DNA of 64,000 nt from Candidatus Enterovibrio escicola (GTDB lineage Bacteria > Pseudomonadota > Gammaproteobacteria > Enterobacterales > Vibrionaceae). Made by a program: the position numbers and the translations under genes. Every line of letters starts with the position of its first letter. Position 1 is the stretch's first letter. The stretch spans positions 18,659 to 82,658 of the forward strand of contig NZ_NBYY01000003.1 in assembly GCF_002464935.1 (NCBI RefSeq), written 5' to 3'. Positions 52,118-61,880 of the stretch are shown piece by piece. The notes under the pieces were generated by a model. The model did no database searches. It saw nothing but the letters and a program-made list of their open reading frames with translations, and was not told the DNA's origin.

Positions 52118-52660
52118 CTTAGGTCGCGCTTATACCACTGGTCTTATTTTGCTTCCCACTGCTGCTTGAATCGAGAAACACAGTTTGCTGACAACCCCTT
52201 GGCTTGCTTACCTAAGAGCGATTCTAGGGCTGGCTGCATACCTCCCGTGAAGATCCCCTGCAGATAGAGCCAAGGGATAAGTTCTTTTATGTTTTTGGTT
52301 TGCTTGATATAGGGCGTAACCAGTGTGCTATTGAACTTGATCCCTCTCCCTGTTCTATACTCGAACCTTTAGGACTTTGACGGTAATGTCGCCGAGCCAA
52401 GTTTGTAGGTGCCCCTAAGGCAAATGGCCATTGCGAACCACTCCCTGCTTTCTGTTAGCTTGGAGTGATGTAAAATTATCGAGCAAGGATTGAACCTCGG
52501 CTTCTATAGATTGTGCCAACAACTGCTGTATGCCTTTTTTAAGCAGTTTATTAAGCGTGTTTTCTAGTTTATTAAGCTCGGTAACGTTATGATTATTGTC
52601 CATGCGGTGTATGCATTGTTAGTTGTTGATCTGACGAGGAATAAAAAGAACATAAGGAAT
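52118..52660 (-). mobile_element. IS256-family remnant, N-terminal half
   Basis: On the minus strand the N-terminus MDNNHNVTELNKLENTLNKL (52603) with RNGHLP and a WEAKQDQWYKRDL-like segment near 52150 are readable; the catalytic part is gone, replaced by the IS982 right end at 52117. It is a relative of the 9691 and 60628 copies. Confidence 0.8.
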
Positions 52661-52747
52661 GCGACGAGAAACGCAAGCTACCTTGCATTAGTCTTTGCTG
52701 AGCAAAGATTCCATAATTTTTCAAGCCGCACAATCTTCAGCTATAAA

Positions 52748-54835
52748 TTACTTCTTAGCGTTCCTTTCTTTTTGCTCAATAATCACTGCTTCAGCAACAT
52801 TGGTGGGACATGGTGCGTAGCGTGTGAACTCCATAGAGAACTGACCACGACCAGATGTCATAGTACGTAGAGTACCTATGTAACCGAACATTTCTGAAAG
52901 AGGTACATCCGCCTTGATACGTACGCCGGTAACACTTGGTAATTGATCCTTGATCATACCTCGACGACGGTTAAGGTCTCCGATAACATCACCAACATGA
53001 TCATCGGGTGTGAACACGTCAACAGTCATTATTGGTTCGAGAAGTTGTGCTCCTGCTTTAGGCATAGACTGACGAAATGCACCTTTAGCTGCGATTTCAA
53101 ATGCGATTGTAGATGAATCGACTGCGTGGAAAGCACCATCAAACAGTTCAATTTCGACATCAAGCACAGGGAATCCAGCAAGAACACCTGTATTCATCAT
53201 GCTTTTGAAGCCTTTTTCAATTGCAGGCCAAAATTCTTTGGGCACATTACCACCAACGACAGATGATTTAAAAGTGAATCCTGAGTTTATCTCGCCTGGT
53301 TTGATACGATAATCAATCTTAGCAAATTGGCCTGAACCGCCAGATTGTTTCTTATGAGTGTAACTATCTTCAATTTCCTTAGTGATAGTTTCACGGTAAG
53401 CGACTTGGGGTTTACCAACGATCAGATCGACACCGTAAGTACGCTTAAGAATGTCAACTTTAATGTCCAAGTGAAGTTCACCCATACCCTTAAGGATGGT
53501 TTCGCCTGAATCTTCGTCAGTTTCAACTTGGAACGTTGGATCCTCCGCAACCATTTTACCGATCGCGATACCCATTCTCTCTGAACCACCTTTATCCTTA
53601 GGAGCAACAGCTATTGAGATTACTGGAATTGGGAAAATCATCGGTTCAAGTGTACACTTGAACTTAACATCACACAGAGTGTGACCGGTTTTAACATTCT
53701 TCATCCCAACGATAGCAATAATGTCGCCTGCCTGTGCAGAAGTCAATTCGGTACGTTGATTAGCTTGCATCTCAACCATACGACCAACACGTTCATTCTT
53801 ACCGGTTGCGCTGTTAAGAATCGTATCACCTTTGTTTATTTTGCCAGAGTAAATACGAACGAATGTTAGGGCACCGAAACGGTCATCCATGATCTTAAAC
53901 GCAAGCGCTTTCAACGGTTCATTAACAGATACCAGTGCGAATTCACCATTTGGCGCTCCCGTTTCTAGATCACTCAACGGTTGGGGATCTACTTCTGTAG
54001 GAGAAGGTAAGTAGTCAATAACTGCGTCAAGAATGAGCTGCATTCCTTTATTTTTGAATGCAGAACCACAAAATGTTGGGAAAATAGTACAAGTACGAGT
54101 ACCGGCACGGATACAACGCTTGATATCATCAATAGAAGGTTCGATGCCATCCATGTATCCCATCATCAGATCGTCGTCTTGTTCAACAGCAGTTTCGATT
54201 ATTTCTTCACGGTACATCTCAACATCGTCAACCATGCTATCAGGAACATCTATGATAGTGTAATTTTCTGGCAAACCAGTATCATCCCAAACGTAAGCTT
54301 GACGATCTAGGATGTCGACAACACCAACGAAGTCGTCTTCACGGCCAATGGGTAGAGTCATCACTAAAGGAGGAGCACCCAGAACCTTCTTGATTTGCTC
54401 AACAACATTAAGAAAATCAGCTCCGATACGATCTAGTTTATTTACAAAGATGATACGTGCAACTTTTGAGTCGTTGGCGTAACGCCAATTAGTTTCTGAC
54501 TGTGGTTCCACACCCCCTGAACCACAGAATACGCCAATGCCGCCATCAAGTACTTTTAGTGAACGGTACACTTCTACGGTGAAGTCGACATGTCCTGGAG
54601 TATCAATAACATTAAAGCGGTGCTCTTTCCAAAAACAACTTACTGCTGCAGACTGGATGGTGATACCACGCTCAGCTTCCTGTTCCATGAAGTCGGTAGT
54701 AGATTCACCATCATGAACCTCACCAGTTTTATGAATCTGACCGGTCAGTTTTAAGATGCGTTCAGTCGTAGTGGTTTTACCCGCATCAACATGCGCGAAA
54801 ATACCGATGTTTCTGTATTTATTTAGATCTGTCAT
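52748..54835 (-). CDS. fusA: Elongation factor G, second type (EF-G2)
   Basis: A 695-residue translational GTPase. Motifs: G1 [14 protein letters not shown] (about 14-27), switch region [12 protein letters not shown]3 DTPGHVDF (about 78-85), G4 NKLD, and domain IV/V sequences including [33 protein letters not shown] and ISLE-type [13 protein letters not shown]. Sequence details such as SAAVSCFW and TGHTLCD differ from the canonical fusA product of the str operon, and no rpsL, rpsG or tuf genes are adjacent, so this is the stand-alone second EF-G common in Vibrio. Its role (translocation or recycling under special conditions) is not settled. The gene is intact, with a promoter-like sequence 45 bp upstream. 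Confidence 0.9.
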   Translation of the reverse strand: MTDLNKYRNIGIFAHVDAGKTTTTERILKLTGQIHKTGEVHDGESTTDFMEQEAERGITIQSAAVSCFWKEHRFNVIDTPGHVDFTVEVYRSLKVLDGGIGVFCGSGGVEPQSETNWRYANDSKVARIIFVNKLDRIGADFLNVVEQIKKVLGAPPLVMTLPIGREDDFVGVVDILDRQAYVWDDTGLPENYTIIDVPDSMVDDVEMYREEIIETAVEQDDDLMMGYMDGIEPSIDDIKRCIRAGTRTCTIFPTFCGSAFKNKGMQLILDAVIDYLPSPTEVDPQPLSDLETGAPNGEFALVSVNEPLKALAFKIMDDRFGALTFVRIYSGKINKGDTILNSATGKNERVGRMVEMQANQRTELTSAQAGDIIAIVGMKNVKTGHTLCDVKFKCTLEPMIFPIPVISIAVAPKDKGGSERMGIAIGKMVAEDPTFQVETDEDSGETILKGMGELHLDIKVDILKRTYGVDLIVGKPQVAYRETITKEIEDSYTHKKQSGGSGQFAKIDYRIKPGEINSGFTFKSSVVGGNVPKEFWPAIEKGFKSMMNTGVLAGFPVLDVEIELFDGAFHAVDSSTIAFEIAAKGAFRQSMPKAGAQLLEPIMTVDVFTPDDHVGDVIGDLNRRRGMIKDQLPSVTGVRIKADVPLSEMFGYIGTLRTMTSGRGQFSMEFTRYAPCPTNVAEAVIIEQKERNAKK

Positions 54836-54879
54836 TCTTTGTCTCTAATAAACAATTACTGGTTTATATCAGAGCCGAG

Positions 54880-54902
54880 AGTATAGCAAGCGTTGACACG
54901 TA
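54880..54902 (-). promoter_or_regulatory. Predicted extended -10 promoter of the EF-G2 gene
   Basis: On the minus strand TTGCTATACT contains TATACT with the extended TGC element, about 45 bp before the start codon. The -35 region (TTCCTT, 17 bases upstream of the -10) is poor, as expected for an extended -10 promoter. Confidence 0.45.
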
Positions 54903-55039
54903 AAGGAACATGTAGAATATATCAATACCAGATATGTTTTCACGATAGTAATTCATAATATACTTTAAAACAAATACTCGCTAATTTCTCCGCCTTTCTG
55001 CTCTCTTTTTCCTTCCAAGAAAGTATACATAAGGTTAAT

Positions 55040-55122
55040 TAACCTTATATCTGCATAAGCGCTTGCTTATCAAACCTAGTCATCTTGATGATTGGCTTCT
55101 TTGGTTGAAATGAATAAGCGGT
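55040..55122 (-). mobile_element. IS982 right-end fragment adjoining ectC
   Basis: Only the terminal 83 bp (taaccttatatctgcataagc...) remain. It abuts the truncated ectC pseudogene. Confidence 0.8.
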
Positions 55123-55312
55123 GTTTATAAAAACCTTAGGTTATTTATATATAGCCTGATGATAGCAAATATAGGGTTCAGTACTTTGGTAAATTGGGGT
55201 GATGTAGAAAGAGAGACCTATATTGCCATCTTCAAGAAGAAGACAAGCACTATGATTCAGATATGACACGAAGTTCACGTTTTTGTACTCTCTTCCAGAG
55301 CTCTTCGACCAT
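55123..55312 (-). pseudogene. ectC: Ectoine synthase, N-terminal remnant
   Basis: EctC closes N-gamma-acetyl-diaminobutyrate to ectoine. On the minus strand the start ATG at 55312, 11 bp downstream of ectB, reads MVEELWKRVQKRELRVISES and then a stop. After a frameshift the sequence continues ACLLLEDGNIGLSFYITPIY followed by QSTEPYI, which matches the family block LLLKDDNMGFSFHITTIY and TETHIHY. Beyond about residue 60 the gene is lost; an IS982 end fragment lies immediately after. The cupin iron-binding region and active site are absent. The match is strong in order and position, although the N-terminal part is less certain. Confidence 0.8.
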
Positions 55313-55323
55313 TTATCTGGTTT

Positions 55324-56589
55324 TTAAGACGCCTTTCTGGTGGTACATTGAGCAATGTACTCTGCTGCTTGTTCGAAAATGTGGAGGCCCTGTTCAAGCT
55401 CAGATTTGCTGATGGTCAACGGGCAGAAAAATTTTACCACTTCATCATTCGATCCTGCCGTTTCAATGATCATGCCTTTTTCAAAACAGCGACTGGAAAT
55501 TGCAGATGCCAGAGCGCCGTTTTTACATTCGATACCTTGCATCATACCACGCCCTTTTCCGCGAACAAGAATGGAGGGAAAACGCTGCAATGTACAATCG
55601 ATAACCTTTTTCACTTGTTTACTACATGCAGCAATATGTTTTTCAAATTCGTTGGTAACCCAATAGCTCTCAATGGCTTTAGTTGCAGTGATAAAGGCAT
55701 GATTGTTGCCTCGGAAAGTACCATTGTGTTCACCTGGTATCCATTCGTCTAGTTCTGGTTTGAATAGCACTAGCGCCATCGGTAAACCATAGCCACCAAT
55801 GGATTTAGAGAGGGTAACAATGTCAGGTTTAATTCCGGAGGGCTCGAAACTAAAAAAGGTACCGGTACGCCCACAGCCAGCTTGAATATCATCTACGATC
55901 GTTAGGATATCGTTGTCATTACAGATCCTACTGAGTTTTTGAAGCCATGCTTTAGAGGCTACGTTCAATCCCCCTTCACCCTGCAAAACCTCAAGAAGTA
56001 CTGCAGCAGGTTTATCTAAACCACTTGAATTGTCATTGAGCATGGTTTCAAGTAACGCTAGGCCATCAACATCAGCATAACCCTCATAAGGTAAACGAGA
56101 CACGCCTACTAACGGCATACCAGAGCAACCACGGTGATGCTGATTAGATGTTGCTGTTAGTGCACCATAAGTACAGCCGTGGAAGCTATTGGTGAATGCA
56201 ATGATATTAGTACGACCTGTTACTTTACGGGCTAATTTCAAGGCGGCTTCAACCGCATTAGTACCTGTTGGGCCCGTAAATTGTACTTTGTAATCAAGAT
56301 CTCTAGGTACAAAAATATGATTATGAAGTGCGAATAAGAAAGAAGCTTTGGCTTCGGTATGCATATCAAGGCCGTGTGTTACGCCATCGTTCTCTATGTA
56401 GTTGATAAGTGCTTTTTTTAAAAGAGTGTTATTATGTCCGTAGTTTAGTGACCCTGCTCCTGCGAGAAAATCGATGTATCTATCACCGTTATTAGTTTCC
56501 AACCAACACCCTTTTGCAGAAGAAAAAACAACAGGGAAACTGTTCGAATAAGATCTTACATTTGATTCTTGTTTTTTGAATATATCCAT
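55324..56589 (-). CDS. ectB: Diaminobutyrate-2-oxoglutarate transaminase
   Basis: A PLP-dependent class III aminotransferase (421 residues) that converts aspartate semialdehyde to 2,4-diaminobutyrate, the first committed step of ectoine synthesis. Landmarks: LDFLAGAGSLNYGHNN-like YIDFLAGAGSLNYGHNN, FTGPTGTNAVEAALKLARK, NSFHGCTYGALTATSN, IVDDIQAGCGRTGTFFSFE, and the PLP lysine in TLSKSIGGYGLPMAL. All conserved parts are present and the length is that of EctB. It lies downstream of ectA with a 23-bp gap and upstream of the ectC relic, the usual ectABC order. Confidence 0.95.
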   Translation of the reverse strand: MDIFKKQESNVRSYSNSFPVVFSSAKGCWLETNNGDRYIDFLAGAGSLNYGHNNTLLKKALINYIENDGVTHGLDMHTEAKASFLFALHNHIFVPRDLDYKVQFTGPTGTNAVEAALKLARKVTGRTNIIAFTNSFHGCTYGALTATSNQHHRGCSGMPLVGVSRLPYEGYADVDGLALLETMLNDNSSGLDKPAAVLLEVLQGEGGLNVASKAWLQKLSRICNDNDILTIVDDIQAGCGRTGTFFSFEPSGIKPDIVTLSKSIGGYGLPMALVLFKPELDEWIPGEHNGTFRGNNHAFITATKAIESYWVTNEFEKHIAACSKQVKKVIDCTLQRFPSILVRGKGRGMMQGIECKNGALASAISSRCFEKGMIIETAGSNDEVVKFFCPLTISKSELEQGLHIFEQAAEYIAQCTTRKAS

Positions 56590-56612
56590 GATTCTTTCGT
56601 TTCATCTCCAGA

Positions 56613-57158
56613 TTATTGATTGTTCTTCAATGGAACACGGTAAAGGAACTCCGTGTCGTGATGCCCTTTAAAGTGCTTTTGTTCATCGAGAAAAACTGAC
56701 ACCGAACCACTATTCCCATTTGCTTTATCTAGTTTATTGAATAAATTCCATGATCCATCATTATACTTTGTTATTGTGGTTTCTACAGCTTGTACAAGTT
56801 GTAAATGCTCGCGCATAAGCAATGCTTTCAACATGCGTCCCGCAAGGCCTTTACCACGCATCGTTGGTGATACTGCTACTTGCCAAATAAATAGTTCATC
56901 GTTTACATCAGGCTTTAAGTAGGCTGAAATAAAGCCAGCTATTTTATCATCGTCTTCTGCAAGGATGCAGGTTTTATGGAAGTGGGAGGCTTGAAGGAAA
57001 TTGCAGTAGGTGGAGTTTTTATCAAGCGGGGGACAACTAGTAATGAGGTCGTGGATCTTTATACCATCTCTCAGGGTTGGCGCCCGCATTACCCAAGGAT
57101 TTTCATCCTGACTTAAACACGTGAACCACGAATCATGGTAAATGTTAGGGGTGCTCAT
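56613..57158 (-). CDS. ectA: L-2,4-diaminobutyrate gamma-acetyltransferase
   Basis: A GNAT-fold acetyltransferase (181 residues) that makes N-gamma-acetyl-diaminobutyrate from acetyl-CoA. The GNAT core is visible as IAGFISAYLKPD, LFIWQVAVSPTMRGKGLAGRML (the acetyl-CoA loop R/Q-x-x-G-x-G/A form) and the family-specific ETTITKYNDGSWNLFNKLDK. It is the first gene of the ectAB(C) operon and has a plausible promoter 45-70 bp upstream. It is intact, although its downstream partner ectC is not. Confidence 0.94.
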   Translation of the reverse strand: MSTPNIYHDSWFTCLSQDENPWVMRAPTLRDGIKIHDLITSCPPLDKNSTYCNFLQASHFHKTCILAEDDDKIAGFISAYLKPDVNDELFIWQVAVSPTMRGKGLAGRMLKALLMREHLQLVQAVETTITKYNDGSWNLFNKLDKANGNSGSVSVFLDEQKHFKGHHDTEFLYRVPLKNNQ

Positions 57159-57464
57159 TCGATTAACAAATCCTTTAGATGTCTAATGGTTTAGCCTTTT
57201 AAAGGATACATCCTGCTTATAATTTATCAAGTTATTATCACGTTTTTAAGAATTAATTCTACAGATATCATTGTTATTTAATGTGGATCAAACCATATTA
57301 AGTCACAAGAAATATGATTAGAAGTGTAACTAATATCTTATGATCTAAAGGTAAGTTATTTAACTTGATCACCGACGGTAAAACACAAGTTAGCATGATA
57401 AAAGCAAATGACTACTCTTTAGTATTGTGGATACAACTTTCTTAAACAATAAGTGTTTTAAAGT
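57159..57464. other. Upstream region of the ectoine operon
   Basis: No gene. It contains the predicted ectA promoter at 57203-57230 and AT-rich sequence, ending at an IS903 end at 57465. Confidence 0.4.
57203..57230 (-). promoter_or_regulatory. Predicted promoter of ectA
   Basis: TTGATA (five of six matches) and TATCCT (four of six) with a 16-base spacer, about 45 bp before the ectA start. Osmotic regulation is usual for this operon but no operator is visible. Confidence 0.4.
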
Positions 57465-57896
57465 GGCGTTGTTGATTAAATCAAGCCTATAATACAGTGA
57501 TTCCAATCTTATTTTCAGTCTTAATTTGTCTGCTGTCGAATAGGCACACCGAGTCTGATAACTTTGTTTATTGCTGTCAGATTTGTCAGTGCCTCAGCAA
57601 CTTGAATATTGTAATAACGAAGAGTGAACTCACAAATACCTTTCACCATCAGTACCGTTTCAATCGCGATTGCGACAAATATAAACCCCCGGCCGTGATG
57701 CTTTGGACAATGCCATGCCTCAATGGCATCGTCGTCTATCCCAAAAGTGACTGAACCACGGTTTACTAATGTTTGATTATATTGTTTCCAGTTGTTGATC
57801 TTGTGCTTGACCTTTCCTATTATAATCTCCCGCTTAATTCTATGATGATCTGATCCTAGGAATAGCGATTAGTTCAGATCTTTTGGAAACAACGCC
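57465..57896 (-). mobile_element. Miniature IS903 derivative (432 bp) with both ends
   Basis: Both termini are preserved (ggcgttgttgattaaatcaa and ttttggaaacaacgcc inverted), but the middle of the transposase is deleted. A single deletion joins the C-terminal codons to the N-terminal region near 57625. Such shortened forms can move when a transposase is supplied in trans. It interrupts an IS982 copy whose right part continues at 57897. Confidence 0.78.
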
Positions 57897-58324
57897 CAGC
57901 TACATGCGAATGCTTAAACTCATGCAAGGTGTTTTAGTTCCGCTTTGCTATTACCTCACTCACCGTCAAATAAAACCTACAGGGATTGCTTCGTTGATTT
58001 ATCCAAGCTACAGGTTTGTCATAACCTACGCATTCTCAAACATCAGGTTCTTAAAGGTACCACGAAGCGAGGAAAAGGAACGATGGGGTGGTTCTACGGA
58101 TATAAAGGTTATATCTCTAATCCATTGTAGCGGGAACTTACAGACAAGGGAGTAACCACTTATAAGTGGTATAAAAAAACATCCCAAATCAAGTATTCTC
58201 GACACCATAGTTATGTCAGTTTTATGGCCAACTTACTGGCAGAGATCATCACGTATTCGTTTCAACCAAAGAAACCTAACATCAAGATAACTAGGCTTAA
58301 TAAGCAAGCGTTTATGCAGATCTA
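57897..58324 (+). mobile_element. IS982 element, right part
   Basis: Starts inside the transposase (SYMRMLKLMQGVLVPLCYYL), has a deletion between the KRGKGTMGWFYG region and the VKKHP-like codons, and ends with tttatgcagatct at 58324; the last bases of the right repeat are replaced by an IS903 fragment. Confidence 0.8.
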
Positions 58325-58374
58325 ATTACAATTCTCAAGTTAGTGAAGCACTGGAAAATGTGAAATCGATGAAC
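58325..58374 (+). mobile_element. IS903 3' fragment (50 bp)
   Basis: The sequence attacaattctcaagttagt...gaaatcgatgaa matches the end of the IS903 transposase gene. Confidence 0.55.
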
Positions 58375-58733
58375 ACCTTACATGGGCTTGAGCATTCACG
58401 TGTAGCTGACTAATTCAGGAGATTTGTGTGAGGTAGAGGCAAACAAAGTGGATGTAATAGGTTTTGAACTCTCGAGACTCCGATTGATGGAAAGCTATCA
58501 CTATCATCATCACTTCGCTAACTGAGAGGCGAGAAGGCTTGTTTCTTTGTTTAACACCGGAAGAAATTAGATGTTTTTCCCATGCAGGGAGGAAAGTTTG
58601 GCAGAAGTCGTCAACATCGACAAAAAAAGCGTCTAAATTCTCATGCCAAAGTCCTTATGAAGTCAATAGTTCTTTTCAAACGAAAAGATCACGACGTGGG
58701 AATTTAGTTCATTTTTATTCGTAGATTAGGTTA
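58375..58733 (-). mobile_element. IS982 element, left third
   Basis: The first third of the transposase and the left end (gtagattaggtta, damaged) in minus orientation. Confidence 0.75.
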
Positions 58734-58893
58734 TCCTTGACTACTTCTGGCTTAACAGCCTGCCTAAGAAAACAGCATGTGAAATCGATAAATCGACATG
58801 AAAAGAAAGTGCCAAGCCATCCTGTTCAGGTAGATAACATTTTCACTGTGGAAGCCACTCCCTTTATTAAGGGGCTTCCACAATTAGGTTCTC

Positions 58894-59997
58894 GTGCAAG
58901 ATGTGCCAAATGACCAGTTGCTTCTAGGTTGTCTAATAACTAGAAAAATTATCCATATAGATCTTGATTGCTACTATGCCGCAGTTGAAATGAGAGATAA
59001 TCTAGAATTGAGGGAAATACCATCGGCGATTGGTGGCTCCCCTGAGCGGCGAGGTGTGATATCAACGTGTAACTAGATTGCCAGAAAATCCGGCGTTCGC
59101 TCGGCAATGGCGACAGCCCGTGCTCTCAAATTGCGCCCAAATCTAAAGGTTATACGTGGCGATATGGAGAAATATAAAACTGTATCCAAACAGATCCATG
59201 CGATCTTTTCTCGATATACAGAGCTTATAGAACCCCTCTCCTTGGATGAAGCCTATCTCAATGTCACTACTTATCAGTTATTTAAAGGAGAGGCAACATT
59301 AATCGCAAAGGATATACGCAAGGCGATTAAATTAGAATTAAATCTTACGGCCAGTGCTGGTATTCCGCCTATAAAATTTGTAGCAAAAGTCGCTTTTTCT
59401 ATTAACAAGCCCAACGGAATTTGTGTTGTAATACCTGATAATATTGAGGGCTTTGTTGACGATCTAGAATTATGAAAAATTCCTAGCGTAGGGAAGGTGA
59501 CGCTGGAAAAATTAAACAACCTAGGGCTCTACAAAGGCATTGATGTAAAGAATTATGATCAGTTCATGCTCCTCAAACAGTTTGGTAAGTTTAGCATCTC
59601 TTTATGGGAACGCTGTCATGGAATTGATCGGCGTGAAGTCACATAAACGAGAATAAGGAAGTCGTTGGGAGTTGAAAAAACATTCACTCAAGATATTTGG
59701 ACTGAACAAGAATATTTGGAAGCTATTGAATCACTCTATGAAGAATTAGAAAGACGATTAAGTGAAATTTCTCATGAAAAAAGAATCATACGGTAAGGCC
59801 TCAAGCTCAAGTTCGATGATTTCCAGCAAACAACGGTTGAGAACAAACAAATCATCATTGATAAAGCTTTTTTCTCTGCTTTATTAAAAGAAGCTTTGTC
59901 GCGTGTCAATGGACGAGGAATCCGTCTTATTGGACTGAGTGTAGGGTTAGAGCCTAAGGAAGGTAAGTCCAATACCCAGATGACACTCAAGTGGTAA
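58894..59997 (+). pseudogene. dinB: DNA polymerase IV (DinB), four in-frame stops
   Basis: A Y-family translesion polymerase. A single frame of 367 codons covers the whole protein without any frameshift, but has stops after GVISTCN (59074), in DLEL-stop-KIPSVGKVTLEKL (59473), after DRREVT (59644) and after KRIIR (59794). The active-site motifs [13 protein letters not shown] and LSLDEAYLNVT are intact, as are SAMATARAL and the little-finger region GLKLKFDDFQQTT. The stops are single-base changes relative to expected codons. The loss fits reduced SOS mutagenesis, and the absence of frameshifts suggests a relatively young pseudogene. The original start codon region (TRKIIHID) lacks an ATG where E. 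coli has one; the upstream ATG at 58894 may not be the native start. Confidence 0.88.
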
Positions 59998-60079
59998 AAA
60001 TGTAAGTACACTCGTGTTGATTTCATTGGATCCTTTGCAACAGTAGCAAATCCCTTAAAAAAGCATTATCACAAGTGAT

Positions 60080-60545
60080 AAATAGCCTTGTTTCAAAATC
60101 AGTTTTACTATCAAATCTCCCCGCTATAACGCTACGAATAGGCTGGCTTTTGGCTGTGTATTCCAGAGAGAACGAAGGCGTTCATTCATAAGCACCTCAG
60201 CACACATACGTCACCGGATGTGATTAGCGACGATAAGGTAAAGATAAAAAACCTAGTTAGTTTTGAGAAACGACCTGATATTGCAGACGAGAAGACCGAG
60301 TTTGATCATTTCGAAATTAACACTATCGTTGGGACTTAGCACAAATGTTTTCTGCTTAACGTGGTAGAAACATGTATTGATATTGTAGATTCCACCGTCC
60401 ATAAATTAAAAATTTTCACGTCAGACAACGGTATAAAGTTCGCCGAACATGAAGAGATTGCCGAAATTACAGACGCTTATTTCTATTTTGACAGATCTTA
60501 TCTGTCAAGTAATCGGAAACTGAATGAGTAGACTAATAGTTTGAT
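60080..60545 (+). mobile_element. IS30 family remnant
   Basis: Pieces of the catalytic domain: VSFEKRPDIADEKTEFDHFE, TIVGT, FTSDNGIKFAEHEEIAEITDA and YFYFDRSYLSSNRKLNE, with a stop inside. This corresponds to the DDE part with the TSDNG aspartate, complementing the N-terminal remnant at 19640. Confidence 0.7.
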
Positions 60546-60575
60546 AAGGCGATTGTCATCCAAGAGAACTAACTT

Positions 60576-60627
60576 AACCTTAGCTGCGCATAAGAAATGA
60601 ACTAAATGCCAACGTCACGATCTAAGA
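60576..60627 (+). mobile_element. IS982 left-end fragment
   Basis: taaccttagctgcgcataagaaat up to a junction with an IS256 end. Confidence 0.7.
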
Positions 60628-60968
60628 GCTATAGTGATTTCTAGTATATGGGTAGGAAATAATGCGGTGTAATCTGTTGATTGATCTCGCCAGATCAATA
60701 ACCAACAAGGCATACACCGAATGGACATTAATCATAACTTTACCAAGCTTCATAAACTGTAAAAACCGCTTAATAAACTGCTAAAACAAGATGCACAGAG
60801 ACTGTTGCTCAAGCTATAGAAGCCGAGGTTCAATCATTGCTTAATAATTTTACATCACTTCAAGATAACGGAAAGCAGGGAGTGGTTCGCAATGGCCATT
60901 TGCCTGAGCGTCACCTACAAACTGAGTTCAGCGAACTTACCCTCAAAGTCCCAAAGGTTCGAGATATA
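60628..60968 (+). mobile_element. IS256-family N-terminal remnant
   Basis: The end (agctatagtgattt) and transposase N-terminus (MDINHNFTKLHKL-like, then LNNFTSLQDNGKQGVVRNGHL) in plus orientation, truncated inside the coding region. Confidence 0.75.
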
Positions 60969-61305
60969 AAGTTAATTATATTTCCACTTCCGTGGATCAC
61001 TCGTTTTATAAACATGAATGCTAGGATGAAGTTTTTATATTCCAAATCAAAATGCAGCCGATGGGCGTCTATCACGTCGAGCATTTTTAATACGGGTCGT
61101 TCCTTCGTTTTATTATTATAGTAAATTGCGACGGCTTTGAGGGGATGATTCGCATATAGCGTATACCAAATCCCAAACGCCTAAGCAAGACCCGTGGTGT
61201 CAATGCCTATGTACGTCACACTAGATCGCGCGTAAACATCATCTCTCTGGCCCAATTGATATTGAAAATTGAGTCCTCGCCAATAGTATTTTTCTAGAAT
61301 ACTAA
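60969..61305 (-). pseudogene. Phage terminase large-subunit fragment (P2 gpP-like)
   Basis: On the minus strand one frame reads NFQYQLGQRDDVYARSS, VTYIGIDTTGLA, a stop, AFGIWYTLYANHPLKAVAIY and LKMLDVIDAHRLHFDLEYKN then FILAFMFIKR. This resembles the C-terminal nuclease part of P2-type terminase ATPase subunits (IGIDxTGIG, VLKAxDVIxxGRLEFD, FMAIR). It is truncated on both sides and contains a stop. I base this on remembered family patterns, so confidence is moderate. Confidence 0.5.
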
Positions 61306-61339
61306 CACAGTTAGATTCTGCAAAAGGCGGAGTGATAAC

Positions 61340-61880
61340 GAGAACAAAAACAATAGCAATTAACCACTATCTGAAGCAAATAAATCGAAGAATATACCAT
61401 GCTTTGGGTGGGAGAGCCAAATAAACTCCATCCCCGTCCCTCTCCCACAAAAAACACATTGTAAGGATTACAACGTGCTACCTCTTCGAAAAGCTCTACA
61501 TAGCTAATACGTTTAGTATAGCTCATCATTGTATCCACCAAGTCTCCTGCTGTTCTCGCTATCACTTCGATACCACTTATTAAAACTCGCTGTCGTTTGA
61601 AGACCATAATATCTCACTCGTTGAAATCATTTAGGAAGAATGTGTTAAACTAGCCTACCAACAAATACCTGAGCATCCACTGTCTCATACATTTTTGATT
61701 TCGTTTTATGTGCTTGATAGTAATACTAAAATATCCTAGATAAGCCTATCAGCTGGGATAACAAATAGTTGGGTAGGTATCGTATTAACCCTCGGTATCT
61801 TTTGCTTGGGACTTTATTTTACGACCATTAACAGGGGGGGTATAGAAACCATCAGGATAATTAGCCCATAAGGTTCTCAT
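61340..61880 (-). mobile_element. IS91-family element, C-terminal part of the transposase
   Basis: The minus-strand frame MVFKRQRVLISGIEVIARTA followed by GDLVDTMMSYTKRISYVELF and RCNPYNVFFVGEG continues, after a frameshift, as MEFIWLSHPKHGIFFDLFAS. It corresponds to the end of the IS91 transposase whose upstream part is at 62844-63600; the two are split by an IS982 insertion. Sequence similarity to 36541-36860 confirms the family. Confidence 0.75.

Noticed and set aside
58894..59997. Possible stop-codon read-through or recoding in dinB
   Set aside because: The stops are of all three types (TAG, TGA, TAA) and neighbouring genes use them normally, so degeneration is the simpler explanation.
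61311..61607. A 98-residue open frame beginning MVFKRQRVLISGIEV, first considered a new gene
   Set aside because: It continues directly from sequence homologous to the IS91 copy at 36841-36870 and leads into HPKHGIFFDLF after a frameshift, so it is the C-terminus of the IS91 transposase.
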